Origin: Dermabacteraceae bacterium TAE3-ERU5
GTDB lineage: Bacteria > Actinomycetota > Actinomycetes > Actinomycetales > Dermabacteraceae
Assembly: GCA_019218375.1 (NCBI GenBank)
Contig: JAHUUK010000005.1
Location: 62,001 to 126,000 of the forward strand
Direction of reading: 5' to 3'
DNA length: 64,000 nucleotides
A program made the translations under genes and the position numbers. Below the pieces are notes generated by a model, which ran no database searches, was not told the DNA's origin, and saw nothing but the letters and a program-made list of their open reading frames with translations. Of the stretch, positions 53,685-62,689 are shown in pieces (positions within the stretch are counted from its first letter, which is position 1; each line of letters starts with the position of its first letter).

Positions 53685-56492
53685 ATGAGCAAACCCCAAG
53701 TTCACAAGTCCGTCTTTGGTGGCAGTCAGCCGCCCCTTAAAAAGGCCCGCCAGGCCTGCTCCCTCGGCCTTGCCGGGGTGCTTACGGCCGCCCTTGCCGT
53801 GACGCTTCCGGCCCCCGCCGCGCAGGCGGATGAGACTCCCGAGGCCCTGCCCGCGGTGCAGCTCGCTAAGGGGCGGGACGGCGTGTTCCCGAACTACCGC
53901 ATCCCCGCGATCATCCGCCTGAACAACGGCGACCTGCTGGCCTCCTACGATGGCCGCCCCACCGGGATTGACGCCCCCGGCCCCAACTCGATTCTGCAGC
54001 GCCGTTCCACCGACGGTGGTCGCACCTGGGGTGAACAGACCGTCGTGGCGGCGGGGCGCGGCGGTGCCGACAAGATCGGCTACTCCGACCCGTCCTACGT
54101 CTATGACGCCGAGACGAACACCCTGTTCAACTTCCACGTGTTCTCTAAGGACACCGGCTTCTGGAACAGCGGCCACGGTAATGACGATGCCGACCGGAAG
54201 GTGATGAGCGCTTCCGTTTCGGTATCTACCGACGGCGGCCACACCTGGAAAGCGCGTTCCGTTACCGAGATCGTGAAGCCCGAGGGCGTGCGCGCCACCT
54301 TCGCCTCCAGCGGTCATGGCATCCAGCTCACGCGCGGTGCGCACAAGGGCCGACTAATTCTGCAGTATGCGGGGCAGTGGCGCGACGGTAGCGTACGCGC
54401 CTACTCCGTCTATTCGGACGATCACGGCGAAACCTGGCAGATGGGTAAGCCGATCGGCACCAACATGGACGAAAACAAGGTGGTCGAGCTAAGCGACGGC
54501 ACGCTGATGCTTAACTCCCGGATGCACAGCGGCGGCAAGGCGCGCTACGTGGCGCGCTCCACCGACGGCGGGCAGACCTGGAGCGGCGTGGAGACCGATC
54601 ACACCCTGACCGATCCGCGCAACAACGCCTCCATCATCGCGATGTACCCCGGCGCGGAGGCGGGAAGCAAGCAGGCGCGCGAGCTGCTGTTCTCCAACGC
54701 CAACAGCAACGGTGGGCGAAACAACGGCAGCATCCGCTACTCCTGCGATGACGGCCAAACCTGGCCCGTGGTTAAGACCTACCGCCCCGGTAGCCACTCC
54801 TATTCCGATCTGGTGGCCCTGGGAGACAACAAGTGGGGTTCCCTCTTCGAAGGGGAGGACAACCGCATGCTGTTCTCCACGTTCGATAAGCAATGGCTCA
54901 AGCCGTTCTGCGCTAACTTCGCTCCCGTCTCCGCTACCGCTAACGCCGGAGAGCAGGCCACGCTGAGCGTGACCCTGCGTAACGACGATGACCGCACGCT
55001 GCCCGCGGGCACCGCGGTAGCGGCGTTCCCCGGCGGCTGGGAATCGCAGTCGGTGCCGACCCCGGAGCTTGCTCCCGGCAAGTCTGCAACCGTCGAGGTG
55101 CCGGTGACCGTGGGACTGTCGGCCCAGACCGGCACGGTGCGCGGTGAGGTGCGAGTGAGCGCGGGAGAGATGAACCTGCGCGGCGACGCCGAGGTAAACG
55201 TGGCCAAGGGCGCTGCGCCGACAATCGCTGGCCAGATCACCGGCAAGCGTGCGGATTCGGAACGCGATGTGGCAAGCGATCCCTACACCGTGGGGGAAAA
55301 GGTGCCCTATTCCTTCCGCGTCACCAACAGCGGTAACACGGCAGCCACGTTCTCCCCGAGCGAGGGCGATTTCAATCCGCTGCTGCCGCCGAACCGAGGC
55401 AACTGCCGTTGGCGCGGACTGGCCGCTGGACAGGCCTATTCCTGCGACAGCCCGCGTCACACCGTGACCGAGGCCGACCTGGCTGACGGCTTCTTCAACG
55501 CCGACACCGTCTGGACCCTGAGTGCGGACGGTTTTGCGGACGTGCGCCTGGAAGTTCCCGGCGGCGAAGTGGACCTGCGTGAGCGTAAGCCTGCGGTAAG
55601 CGTCGAAAGGACCCTCACCGTTGCCGGGCAGCCCGTGGGCGAACAGCTCGAGGTGGGGCAGCGCGTGAGCATCACCGAAAAGGTAACCAACACCGGTAAC
55701 GTGCGCCTGACCGGAGTGGCCGGTGCGGTGGAGGCTGACGAACTGGCCGCCGGCAAGAGCGTTGAAAACACCCGTGAACACGAGGTCACGGAGGAAGACG
55801 CCAAGGCGGGCAAGATTGTGCTGGAGGCGCCGCGAGTCACCGCAAACAACGGTTCGCGCGCGGTAGAGGCGAACGGGGAGGCCGTCACCCTCAAGGTGCG
55901 TGCGCCCGAGGTAGCGGAGGAACTGTCGTTCATTGACGTCAACGAAAAGACCGCTTTCTACGACGAGATCATGTGGCTGGCCCGTACCGGTGTCACCACC
56001 GGCTACTCGGACGGCACCTTCCGTCCGGGGGATGCGGTAAACCGTGACGCGATGGCTGCCTACCTGTACCGTCTGGCTGGTTCCCCGCGCGTGACCCCGC
56101 CGCGCACCCAGCCGTTCAGGGATGTCCGCCCGGACATGGAGCACTATGACGCGATCATCTGGGCCCACCAGAACGGCATCACCCGTGGCTACCCTGACCG
56201 CACGTTCCGCCCGACCGCGCCGATCGGCCGCGACGCCATGGCCGCGTTCCTGTACCGCTACGCGGGCAGCCCCGAGCTGGAGATGCCCACCGCGGCACCG
56301 TTCGAGGACGTATCGCTGAGCCATCCCTTCGTGCGAGAAATCGCCTGGATGAAGGAACAGGGCCTGAGCACGGGCTGGCCTGACGGCACCTACCGTCCCA
56401 CCAGCAGCACGAACCGCGACGCTACCGCCGCGTTCCTGTACCGGGCAAAGGAAAAGGCGGGTATCGAATACCTGTCGGAAAAGGACCGCTGA
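53685..56492 (+). CDS. nanH: Secreted sialidase with NEW3-like domains and three SLH repeats
   Basis: A 935-residue extracellular exo-sialidase. ATG 53685 has GGAGG upstream; a long signal peptide ends near APAAQA (residue 47). The GH33 propeller (about 55-430) has the FRIP-equivalent NYRIPAI and at least four Asp boxes (RSTDGGRTW, VSTDGGHTW, YSDDHGETW, RSTDGGQTW). NEW3/DUF11-like beta domains (about 430-740) lead to three SLH repeats (DGTFRP, DRTFRP and DGTYRP motifs, about 745-925), which bind wall polymers. There is no LPXTG. The enzyme would release sialic acid from host glycans while held at the surface. Confidence 0.93.
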   Translation: MSKPQVHKSVFGGSQPPLKKARQACSLGLAGVLTAALAVTLPAPAAQADETPEALPAVQLAKGRDGVFPNYRIPAIIRLNNGDLLASYDGRPTGIDAPGPNSILQRRSTDGGRTWGEQTVVAAGRGGADKIGYSDPSYVYDAETNTLFNFHVFSKDTGFWNSGHGNDDADRKVMSASVSVSTDGGHTWKARSVTEIVKPEGVRATFASSGHGIQLTRGAHKGRLILQYAGQWRDGSVRAYSVYSDDHGETWQMGKPIGTNMDENKVVELSDGTLMLNSRMHSGGKARYVARSTDGGQTWSGVETDHTLTDPRNNASIIAMYPGAEAGSKQARELLFSNANSNGGRNNGSIRYSCDDGQTWPVVKTYRPGSHSYSDLVALGDNKWGSLFEGEDNRMLFSTFDKQWLKPFCANFAPVSATANAGEQATLSVTLRNDDDRTLPAGTAVAAFPGGWESQSVPTPELAPGKSATVEVPVTVGLSAQTGTVRGEVRVSAGEMNLRGDAEVNVAKGAAPTIAGQITGKRADSERDVASDPYTVGEKVPYSFRVTNSGNTAATFSPSEGDFNPLLPPNRGNCRWRGLAAGQAYSCDSPRHTVTEADLADGFFNADTVWTLSADGFADVRLEVPGGEVDLRERKPAVSVERTLTVAGQPVGEQLEVGQRVSITEKVTNTGNVRLTGVAGAVEADELAAGKSVENTREHEVTEEDAKAGKIVLEAPRVTANNGSRAVEANGEAVTLKVRAPEVAEELSFIDVNEKTAFYDEIMWLARTGVTTGYSDGTFRPGDAVNRDAMAAYLYRLAGSPRVTPPRTQPFRDVRPDMEHYDAIIWAHQNGITRGYPDRTFRPTAPIGRDAMAAFLYRYAGSPELEMPTAAPFEDVSLSHPFVREIAWMKEQGLSTGWPDGTYRPTSSTNRDATAAFLYRAKEKAGIEYLSEKDR

Positions 56493-56500
56493 AGCGGGAG

Positions 56501-56586
56501 GCGAGGCCGCGCTTAAGGCCCGGCCTCGCTAACGCATCGCACTAAACAAAAGGGCAGGGGAAGCCGCGATTTGGCTTCCCCTGCCC
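56501..56586 (+). terminator. Two consecutive hairpins after the sialidase gene
   Basis: GCGAGGCCG (56501-56509) pairs with CGGCCTCGC (56521-56529). A second perfect 14-bp stem, GGGCAGGGGAAGCC (56552-56565) with GGCTTCCCCTGCCC (56573-56586), follows and is succeeded by a short T run. The second is the likely terminator. Confidence 0.87.
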
Positions 56587-56732
56587 CGCCTTTAACGGGA
56601 GTTTTGTCTGCTCTCACGCTGAGGGCGTAACCGGCACGGTTAGCGTGCGCACTTTAACGAGCCGCCGGGGCGCCGTAAGCCGGTAAGATGGGTTCACTAG
56701 CGACTTTAACGAGGGAAAGGTGGGGGATTAAC

Positions 56733-57116
56733 GTGCCGCGCGGCAAGGTTAAGTTCTACGACTCCGAAAAAGGCTTCGGCTTCATTACCGACGAAGAGGG
56801 CGGCAGCGTCTACCTGCACGCTTCCGTGCTGCCCGCCGGTCAAACCAACCTGCGCCCCGGCACCAAGGTCGAATTCGATGTGGTGGATGGCCGACGCGGC
56901 GCGCAGGCGCTTTCGGTGCGACTGCTCGAACCCGCCCCCTCGATTGTGCGCGCCAAGCGCAAGAAGCCGGAAGACATGGCTGTGATCGTGGAAGACCTAA
57001 TCAAACTGCTCGATGGCGCATCCAATAGCCTGCGCCGCGGGCGTTACCCGGAGCGCCGCAACGCGGAGAAGATTGCTTCCGTGCTGCGCGCTGTCGCTGA
57101 CGATTTCGAGGCTTAA
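56733..57116 (+). CDS. Cold-shock-domain protein with C-terminal extension
   Basis: A 127-residue protein. The N-terminal cold-shock domain (about 1-65) has the RNP motifs GKVKFYDSEKGFGFI and VYLHASVL, which bind single-stranded nucleic acid. A helical C-terminal part of about 60 residues (KRKKPEDMAVIVEDLIKLL and RRNAEKIASVLRAVAD) is typical of the actinobacterial longer form, CspB-type. GTG 56733 is chosen over the upstream ATG 56688 because GGTGGGGG precedes it and the family starts there. It is followed after 3 nt by DUF3027, a conserved pair. Confidence 0.9.
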   Translation: MPRGKVKFYDSEKGFGFITDEEGGSVYLHASVLPAGQTNLRPGTKVEFDVVDGRRGAQALSVRLLEPAPSIVRAKRKKPEDMAVIVEDLIKLLDGASNSLRRGRYPERRNAEKIASVLRAVADDFEA

Positions 57117-57119
57117 ATA

Positions 57120-58058
57120 ATGGCAACCCCCAAGCTTGATGCGATCGGCGCCGAAGCGGTGGAAATCGCCGCGCAGGCGCTCGCGGACGTCACCCTGCCG
57201 GGCCAGGTTGGTGAGCATGTGCGCGTGGAAGCGGGGCCTGACCGCCTCGTAAACCACGTTTTCGAGTGCACCATGCCCGGCTACCGGGGATGGCACTGGG
57301 TGGCTACCTTGGCGCGGGCGCCCCGCGCCAAGACGGCCACCGTCTGCGAAACGATGCTGATGCCGGGCGAGGGGGCGCTGCTGGCACCCGAATGGGAGCC
57401 GTGGTCTAAGCGGCTGCGTCCGTCGGACGTCGGCGTGGACGACGAACTTCCCTTCATCGCGCAGGACGAACGCCTGGACCAGGCGTTCGAGCAGCCCGCG
57501 CGCGAGGAAAATGACGAGGACGCCGCGGCCACCTGGGAGATCGGGCTGGGCCGTAAGCGCGTGCTTAACCGGATTGGCCGCCAGATGGCCGCTACCCGCT
57601 GGGACGAGGGCGAGTTCGGCCCCCGCGCGATTTCCGTGCGTGGGCGCGAGGAAAACGCTGCCGGGCAGTGCTCCGCCTGCGGTTTCCTGCTGCAGATCGC
57701 GGGTTCGCTGCGCCAGGCGTTCGGGGTTTGTTCCAATGAGTGGTCCCCGGCCGACGGCCGCGTGGTTTCCCTCGGCTACGGCTGCGGCGCACATTCCGAA
57801 ACCGACCCGGAACAGGGGCGCGACACCCCGGAAGAGCACGTTGTGCTCGATGAGATGAAGGTGGACTTCATCGACAGGGGAGAGGAAGAAGAGCCTGCCC
57901 AGGAACCTGCCCAAGAATCTGAGCAGGAATCTGAGCGGGAATCTTCCCAGGAACCCGCTAGCGAATCTGCGCAGGAATCCGTGAGCGCAGAAGGGCGCGA
58001 GGGCAAGGACGAGTCTCCTGAAAAGGCGGAAAAAGCAGGCGACTCCGCGGACGCTTAG
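57120..58058 (+). CDS. DUF3027 family protein
   Basis: A 312-residue cytoplasmic protein of the actinobacterial DUF3027 family. The conserved core (about 1-250) shows YRGWHWVATLARAPRAKTATV, LLAPEWEPWSKRLRPSDVG and CSACGFLLQIAGSLRQAFGVC with a CxxC pair that may bind metal. The last 60 or so residues are an acidic tail of imperfect EPAQE/ESEQE/ESAQE units. Function is unknown, though the family usually follows a cold-shock gene as here, which hints at RNA-linked work. ATG is 3 nt after the csp stop. Confidence 0.87.
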   Translation: MATPKLDAIGAEAVEIAAQALADVTLPGQVGEHVRVEAGPDRLVNHVFECTMPGYRGWHWVATLARAPRAKTATVCETMLMPGEGALLAPEWEPWSKRLRPSDVGVDDELPFIAQDERLDQAFEQPAREENDEDAAATWEIGLGRKRVLNRIGRQMAATRWDEGEFGPRAISVRGREENAAGQCSACGFLLQIAGSLRQAFGVCSNEWSPADGRVVSLGYGCGAHSETDPEQGRDTPEEHVVLDEMKVDFIDRGEEEEPAQEPAQESEQESERESSQEPASESAQESVSAEGREGKDESPEKAEKAGDSADA

Positions 58059-58085
58059 GGCGAGTCCGGGCCGCTTTCTTTTCGT

Positions 58086-59219
58086 TTAGGAAACGGCGTT
58101 CCTAGCTAGCAGCGCTTCGAGCGCGAGCAGCACCGGCACGTTTCCGGCGATTCGCTCCCTGGCGGTCTGCACCGCCTCCATTTTGGCTACCACGCTGCGG
58201 GCGCTTTCGCGTTCGGCGGCGGCGCGTACCTCATCGGCAAGCTGCGTATTAACCAGTTGCACTTCGCCCTCGAACAGGGTCACGGAGATGTCGCGGTAAA
58301 CGGAGTAGAGATCGATCAGGTTGCGGTCGATTACGTCGCGCACCGTGCGGGTGCGGCGCTTCTTTTGATCGTCCTCCAAAGTCTTTAACTGGCTGCGCAG
58401 GGCAGGCGGGATAGCGCCGCCCTCCACACCGGCGCTGCGCAGGAAATCCTCGCGTTCGCGCGCGTCCAGTTCATCGCAGGTTTCCCCGGCCTCCAGGGAG
58501 GCGTCATCCACCAGTTGCGCTGCCCGCAGTACCGCGTCGCCCGCCGTGTGCACGCTGAACGGGATGCGCACGATCGCTTCGCGCCGCTGCCAGGCCTGCG
58601 GGTGCAGCGCGTAGCGCCTAGCCAGTCCGATATGGCCCTGCGCCGCCCGGGCGGCCCTTTCTGCGGCCGACGGTTCCACGCCGTCCCGGCGCACCAAAAG
58701 ATCTGCCACGGCCTCCACCGGCGGCGTTACCAGGGAAACCACGCGGCAGCGCGAACGGATGGTCTGCGCCAGATCCTGCGGGCTGGGGGCGCAAAGCACC
58801 CAGACCGTGTGGGGCGGCGGTTCCTCTATGGACTTCAGCAGCACGTTGAACGTGCCCTCCGTCATGCGGTCGGCATCCTCCATTACGATCACGCGCCAAT
58901 CGGCGGTGCCGGGGGAGCGTTGCGCCACCTGGATCAGCGAGCGTACCTCGTCCTTGGAGAGCGAGAGTTTGTCGGTACGCACCAGGGAAACGTCCGGGTG
59001 CGTGCCCGCGAGCGCGGTGCGGCAGGCATTGCAGTGGCCGCAGCCCTCACGGGTTTCGCAGACCAGGGTGGCGGCGAAAGCGGTAGCCGCTACTGAACGA
59101 CCGGAACCGGGCGGGCCGGTCAGCAACCAGGCGTGCGCCATGGCACCACCCGGCCGGGTGGCCTGGCGCAGGGTGTGTACGGCCTGCCTCTGGCCGATCA
59201 CGTTCTCCCAAACGCTCAC
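58086..59219 (-). CDS. holB: DNA polymerase III subunit delta'
   Basis: A 377-residue clamp-loader AAA+ subunit. It shows GPPGSGRSVAATAFA (a Walker A in which the lysine is replaced by Arg, as delta' need not bind ATP), the zinc module CETREGCGHCNACRTALAG, VIVMEDADRMTEGTFNVLLK and the SRC motif IRSRCRVVSL. Start: GTG 59219 (SVWENVIGQRQA), whose GTGA overlaps the tmk stop; an upstream in-frame ATG at 59234 is less likely. It works with the other clamp-loader subunits, none of which is in the window. Confidence 0.93.
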   Translation of the reverse strand: MSVWENVIGQRQAVHTLRQATRPGGAMAHAWLLTGPPGSGRSVAATAFAATLVCETREGCGHCNACRTALAGTHPDVSLVRTDKLSLSKDEVRSLIQVAQRSPGTADWRVIVMEDADRMTEGTFNVLLKSIEEPPPHTVWVLCAPSPQDLAQTIRSRCRVVSLVTPPVEAVADLLVRRDGVEPSAAERAARAAQGHIGLARRYALHPQAWQRREAIVRIPFSVHTAGDAVLRAAQLVDDASLEAGETCDELDAREREDFLRSAGVEGGAIPPALRSQLKTLEDDQKKRRTRTVRDVIDRNLIDLYSVYRDISVTLFEGEVQLVNTQLADEVRAAAERESARSVVAKMEAVQTARERIAGNVPVLLALEALLARNAVS

Positions 59220-59881
59220 GGGCGTTCCGCCCATTTTTCGATCTCGGTGGTGAATACCAGTTTGAGCGCGGAAAAAACCTCCTCCACGCTGCGGCTTGCG
59301 TCGATTACCCGCCAGCGGTGCGGTTCGGCGGCGGCCCGCTCACGGAAAACCTGGCGCACAGATTCGTGAAAATCATCCCCGGCGGCCTCGATACGATCCT
59401 CGGTTTCACCGCGACCGGCAAGCCTGCGGGCGCGGGCGTCGGCCGCCGAAATGTCTAGCAGCACCGTGATGTCGGGCATTAGTCCCTGGGTGGCCCAGAG
59501 CGAAATTTCTTCGATGTCCGTGGGGGATAGCTCGCCCCGGCTGCCCTGGTAGGCGATGGAGGAATCCAGGTAGCGGTCGGTAATCACGACCTCGCCGCGT
59601 TCCAGGGCCGGGCGAACCACGGTAGCCACGTGGTGCGCGCGATCTCCCGCGTACAGCAGCGCCTCCGCGCGCGGGTCCACGTGTTCGGAATGCAGCAGCG
59701 TTTCGCGTACCGCCGCGCCAAGCTGCGTGCCGCCGGGCTCGCGGGTGAACACCGGCGGGTAGCGCAGCGGGCTACCCGGCCCGGAAAGCCAGTCGCGCAG
59801 CAGGCCTAGCTGCGTGGTCTTACCGGCACCGTCGCCCCCTTCGACGCTGATGAACAGGCCGTGGCGGGAAGAGGCGGTCAT
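59216..59881 (-). CDS. tmk: Thymidylate kinase
   Basis: A 221-residue dTMP kinase that makes dTDP. The P-loop is SVEGGDGAGKTTQLGLL, the DRx motif is ITDRYLDSSIAYQGSRGE, and the lid region is RLAGRGETEDRIEAA. ATG 59881 (MTASSRHGLFI) is preferred to an in-frame ATG at 59929, since the extra 16 residues are unlike the family and lie in a hairpin. tmk-holB is a common actinobacterial pair. topA lies 71 nt upstream. Confidence 0.93.
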   Translation of the reverse strand: MTASSRHGLFISVEGGDGAGKTTQLGLLRDWLSGPGSPLRYPPVFTREPGGTQLGAAVRETLLHSEHVDPRAEALLYAGDRAHHVATVVRPALERGEVVITDRYLDSSIAYQGSRGELSPTDIEEISLWATQGLMPDITVLLDISAADARARRLAGRGETEDRIEAAGDDFHESVRQVFRERAAAEPHRWRVIDASRSVEEVFSALKLVFTTEIEKWAERP

Positions 59882-59903
59882 GGCGTTATCCAATCTGCTC
59901 ACC

Positions 59904-59929
59904 GTGTGCGCCCGGCGTGGGGCGCACAC
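59904..59929. terminator. Perfect hairpin between topA and tmk
   Basis: GTGTGCGCCC (59904-59913) pairs with GGGCGCACAC (59920-59929) around a 6-nt loop. On the minus strand (the coding direction) no U tract follows, so it is more likely a processing or attenuation stem than a full terminator. Confidence 0.55.
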
Positions 59930-59952
59930 GAAAAACTGCTATTTTCCCGAGC

Positions 59953-62634
59953 CTATTTAGAGTCGGTGCTTTTCTTAGCGGTGGTCTTTTTAGCGGTAGT
60001 GGTCTTTTTCGTGGTGGTGGCCTTCTTGCGCGTGGTGGTGCGCTTCTTGGCCGGTCCCTTGGCACGCTTTTCCGCTAGGCGTTCCACCGCTACCTCGTGG
60101 GTCAGCTCCTCCAGAACATCGTCCTTGCGCAGCGTCACGTTGGTGGTGCCGTCGGTAATGTACGGGCCGAAGCGGCCGTCCTTCACCACGATCGGCTTTT
60201 CGCTGGTCGGATCCACGCCCAGCTCTTTCAGCGGCGGCTTTGCGGCGGCGCGGCCACGCTGCTTCGGCTGGGCATAGATCGCCTCGGCTTCTTCCAACGT
60301 GATCGTCAGCAGCTTCTCTTCCGCATCGAGCGTGCGCGAATCCGTGCCCTTCTTCAGGTACGGGCCGAAGCGGCCGTTCTGCGCCGTGATCTCGGTGCCG
60401 TCCGCTGCGGTGCCGACCACGCGGGGCAGCGAAAGCAGCTGCAGCGCCTGCTCCAGGTTCACGGTGGCCAGGTCCATCGACTTAAACAGGGAAGCGGTGC
60501 GCGGCTTGGGGCGCTTCGACTTCGGCGTGGCTTCGTCCGGTTCCGGCAGCACCTCGGTGACGTAGGGGCCGTAGCGGCCGTCCTTTGCCACGATGTCGTG
60601 CCCGCTCACCGGGTCGGTTCCCAGCACGCGGCCGTCGTCCTTTTGCCGCTCCAGTAGTTCCTGGGCCTTTTCTACGGTTAGTTCGTCGGGCGCGATATCG
60701 TCCGGCACGGAGGCGCGCACGGGATCGGCGCTGCCCTCCACCTGACGCTCCACGTAGGCGCCGTAGCGGCCCACGCGCAGGGTGATGCCCTCGCCTACCG
60801 GAATCGAGTTCACCGCGCGGGCGTCGATATCGCCCAGGTTTTCCACGATGTGCTTGAGGCCCTGCAGCGAATCGCCGTCACCGAAGTAGAAGCTGCGCAG
60901 CCAGGCGGCGCGCTGCATCCTGCCCTCTGCGATCTGGTCTAGATCGGCCTCCATCTGCGCGGTGAAGTCGTAATCCACCAGGTAGGCCAGGTTTTCCACC
61001 AGCAGGCGCACGACGGCGAAAGCCAGCCAGCTGGGCACCAGGGCGCTGCCGCGGCGCAGCACGTAGCCGCGGTCCTGAATCACCGAAATGGTGGCGGCGT
61101 AGGTGGAGGGGCGGCCGATGCCGCGTTCTTCCAGCGCCCGCACCAGGGACGCCTCGGTGTAGCGCGGCGGCGGCGAGGTCACATGGCCATCGCTGGTGAC
61201 CTCTCCCAGCGGCAGCTGCTGCCCCTCGGCCAGTTCCGGCAGGCGCTTTTCGGAGTCAGCGTCGTCGCCGTAGCGGGAGACGTCGCGGCCCTCCTCGTAG
61301 GCGGCCAGGAAGCCACGGAAAGTAATGACGGTGCCGGACGCGGAGAACGTGGCGGTCTGGCCCGCGGCGGGGACATCGACCTTCACGGAAGCCGTGGAGC
61401 CCTTGGCGTCGGCCATTTGGGAGGCGATGGTGCGCTTCCAGATAAGTTCGTAGAGGCGGCGTTCGTCGCCCGTCAGCGGGGTGTCCTGGGGCCGACGGAA
61501 CGATTCGCCAGCCGGACGGATCGCCTCGTGCGCCTCCTGCGCGCTCTGCGACTTGTTCGCGTAGTAGCGCGGCTTCTCCGGCACGGAATCCGCGCCGTAA
61601 AGCTCTGCCGCCTGGGCGCGCGCCGCGCGGATTGCCTCGCCCGACAGCGTCACCGAGTCGGTACGCATATAGGTGATGTAACCGTTTTCGTACAGCGACT
61701 GCGCGGTGCGCATCGTCTGGCGTGCCCCGAGGCGCAGCTTGCGCGATGCCTCCTGCTGCAGCGAAGAAGTGGTGAAAGGAGCGGCGGGACGGCGGGTGTA
61801 GGGCTTAGTTTCTACGCTCGCCACCTTGCCGGTGGCCCCTGCCAGGGCATCGCGCAGCGCGTTCGCGTCGGCCTCGCTCAGCACGCGGGCACCCTTGGTC
61901 TTGAGTTCGCCCGCGTCGTTGAAGTCGCGCCCGGTGGCTACCTTCGCGCCGTCGAGCGCGCTCAGGCGCGCGGTGAAAGGCTGCGTGTCGGGGGAGAACG
62001 TAGCGGTCAGATCCCAGTAGTTGGCGGCCACGAACGCCATACGTTCCTGTTCGCGCTCAACCACCAGGCGGGTCGCTACCGACTGCACACGGCCGGCGGA
62101 AAGGCCGGCCTTGACCTTGCGCCACAGCACCGGCGAAACCTCGTAGCCGTAGAGTCGGTCCAGGATGCGGCGGGTTTCCTGCGCGTCCACCAGGCGGTCG
62201 TCCACCTCGCGGGTTTCCTGCACCGCGCGCTGGATCGCTTCCTTCGTGATCTCGTGGAACACCATGCGGTGCACCGGCAGGCTCTTAGCGGGCTTGAGCG
62301 TCTTGAGGAGGTGCCAGGCGATAGCCTCCCCCTCGCGGTCCTCATCTGTTGCGAGGTAGAGGGCGTCGGCCTGCTTCATCAGCTTGCGCAGTTCCGCGAC
62401 GGTCTTTTTCTTCTCGGCATTAACTACGTAGTAAGGCTCGAAGTCGTTGTCCACATCGACAGCGAACTTGCCGAAAGGCCCCTTCTTCATGTCGGCAGGT
62501 AGCTCGGAAGGCTGGGGCAGGTCCCGGATATGGCCGACGGACGCGGCCACTATGTAGTCCTTGCCCAAATACTTCTCGATGGTGCGAGCCTTAGCGGGAG
62601 ACTCGACGATAACTAGATGCCGACCAGAGGTCAC
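59953..62634 (-). CDS. topA: DNA topoisomerase I
   Basis: An 893-residue type IA topoisomerase that relaxes negative supercoils. The Toprim domain begins HLVIVESPAKARTIEKYLGK and has YLATDEDREGEAIAWHLL. The active-site Tyr is in ENGYITYMRTDSVTLS. The C-terminus holds several repeat domains with YGPYV and FGPY motifs (each a conserved GRFGPY or GRYGPY), no zinc fingers, and a basic Lys/Ala/Thr tail rich in TTKK, as in mycobacteria and Streptomyces. GTG 62634 with AGGAAG 8 nt upstream gives VTSGRHLVIVES, the usual start; the frame is open to 62772. Confidence 0.94.
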   Translation of the reverse strand: MTSGRHLVIVESPAKARTIEKYLGKDYIVAASVGHIRDLPQPSELPADMKKGPFGKFAVDVDNDFEPYYVVNAEKKKTVAELRKLMKQADALYLATDEDREGEAIAWHLLKTLKPAKSLPVHRMVFHEITKEAIQRAVQETREVDDRLVDAQETRRILDRLYGYEVSPVLWRKVKAGLSAGRVQSVATRLVVEREQERMAFVAANYWDLTATFSPDTQPFTARLSALDGAKVATGRDFNDAGELKTKGARVLSEADANALRDALAGATGKVASVETKPYTRRPAAPFTTSSLQQEASRKLRLGARQTMRTAQSLYENGYITYMRTDSVTLSGEAIRAARAQAAELYGADSVPEKPRYYANKSQSAQEAHEAIRPAGESFRRPQDTPLTGDERRLYELIWKRTIASQMADAKGSTASVKVDVPAAGQTATFSASGTVITFRGFLAAYEEGRDVSRYGDDADSEKRLPELAEGQQLPLGEVTSDGHVTSPPPRYTEASLVRALEERGIGRPSTYAATISVIQDRGYVLRRGSALVPSWLAFAVVRLLVENLAYLVDYDFTAQMEADLDQIAEGRMQRAAWLRSFYFGDGDSLQGLKHIVENLGDIDARAVNSIPVGEGITLRVGRYGAYVERQVEGSADPVRASVPDDIAPDELTVEKAQELLERQKDDGRVLGTDPVSGHDIVAKDGRYGPYVTEVLPEPDEATPKSKRPKPRTASLFKSMDLATVNLEQALQLLSLPRVVGTAADGTEITAQNGRFGPYLKKGTDSRTLDAEEKLLTITLEEAEAIYAQPKQRGRAAAKPPLKELGVDPTSEKPIVVKDGRFGPYITDGTTNVTLRKDDVLEELTHEVAVERLAEKRAKGPAKKRTTTRKKATTTKKTTTAKKTTAKKSTDSK

Positions 62635-62689
62635 GAGCGGCACTTCCTTTACTAAACGGTGTTCACTCAATGCTTTCACCGTACACGGT

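Noticed and set aside
54489-56324. 611-codon minus-strand frame opposite the sialidase
   Set aside because: Antisense artefact of high GC; the sense frame has Asp boxes and SLH repeats.
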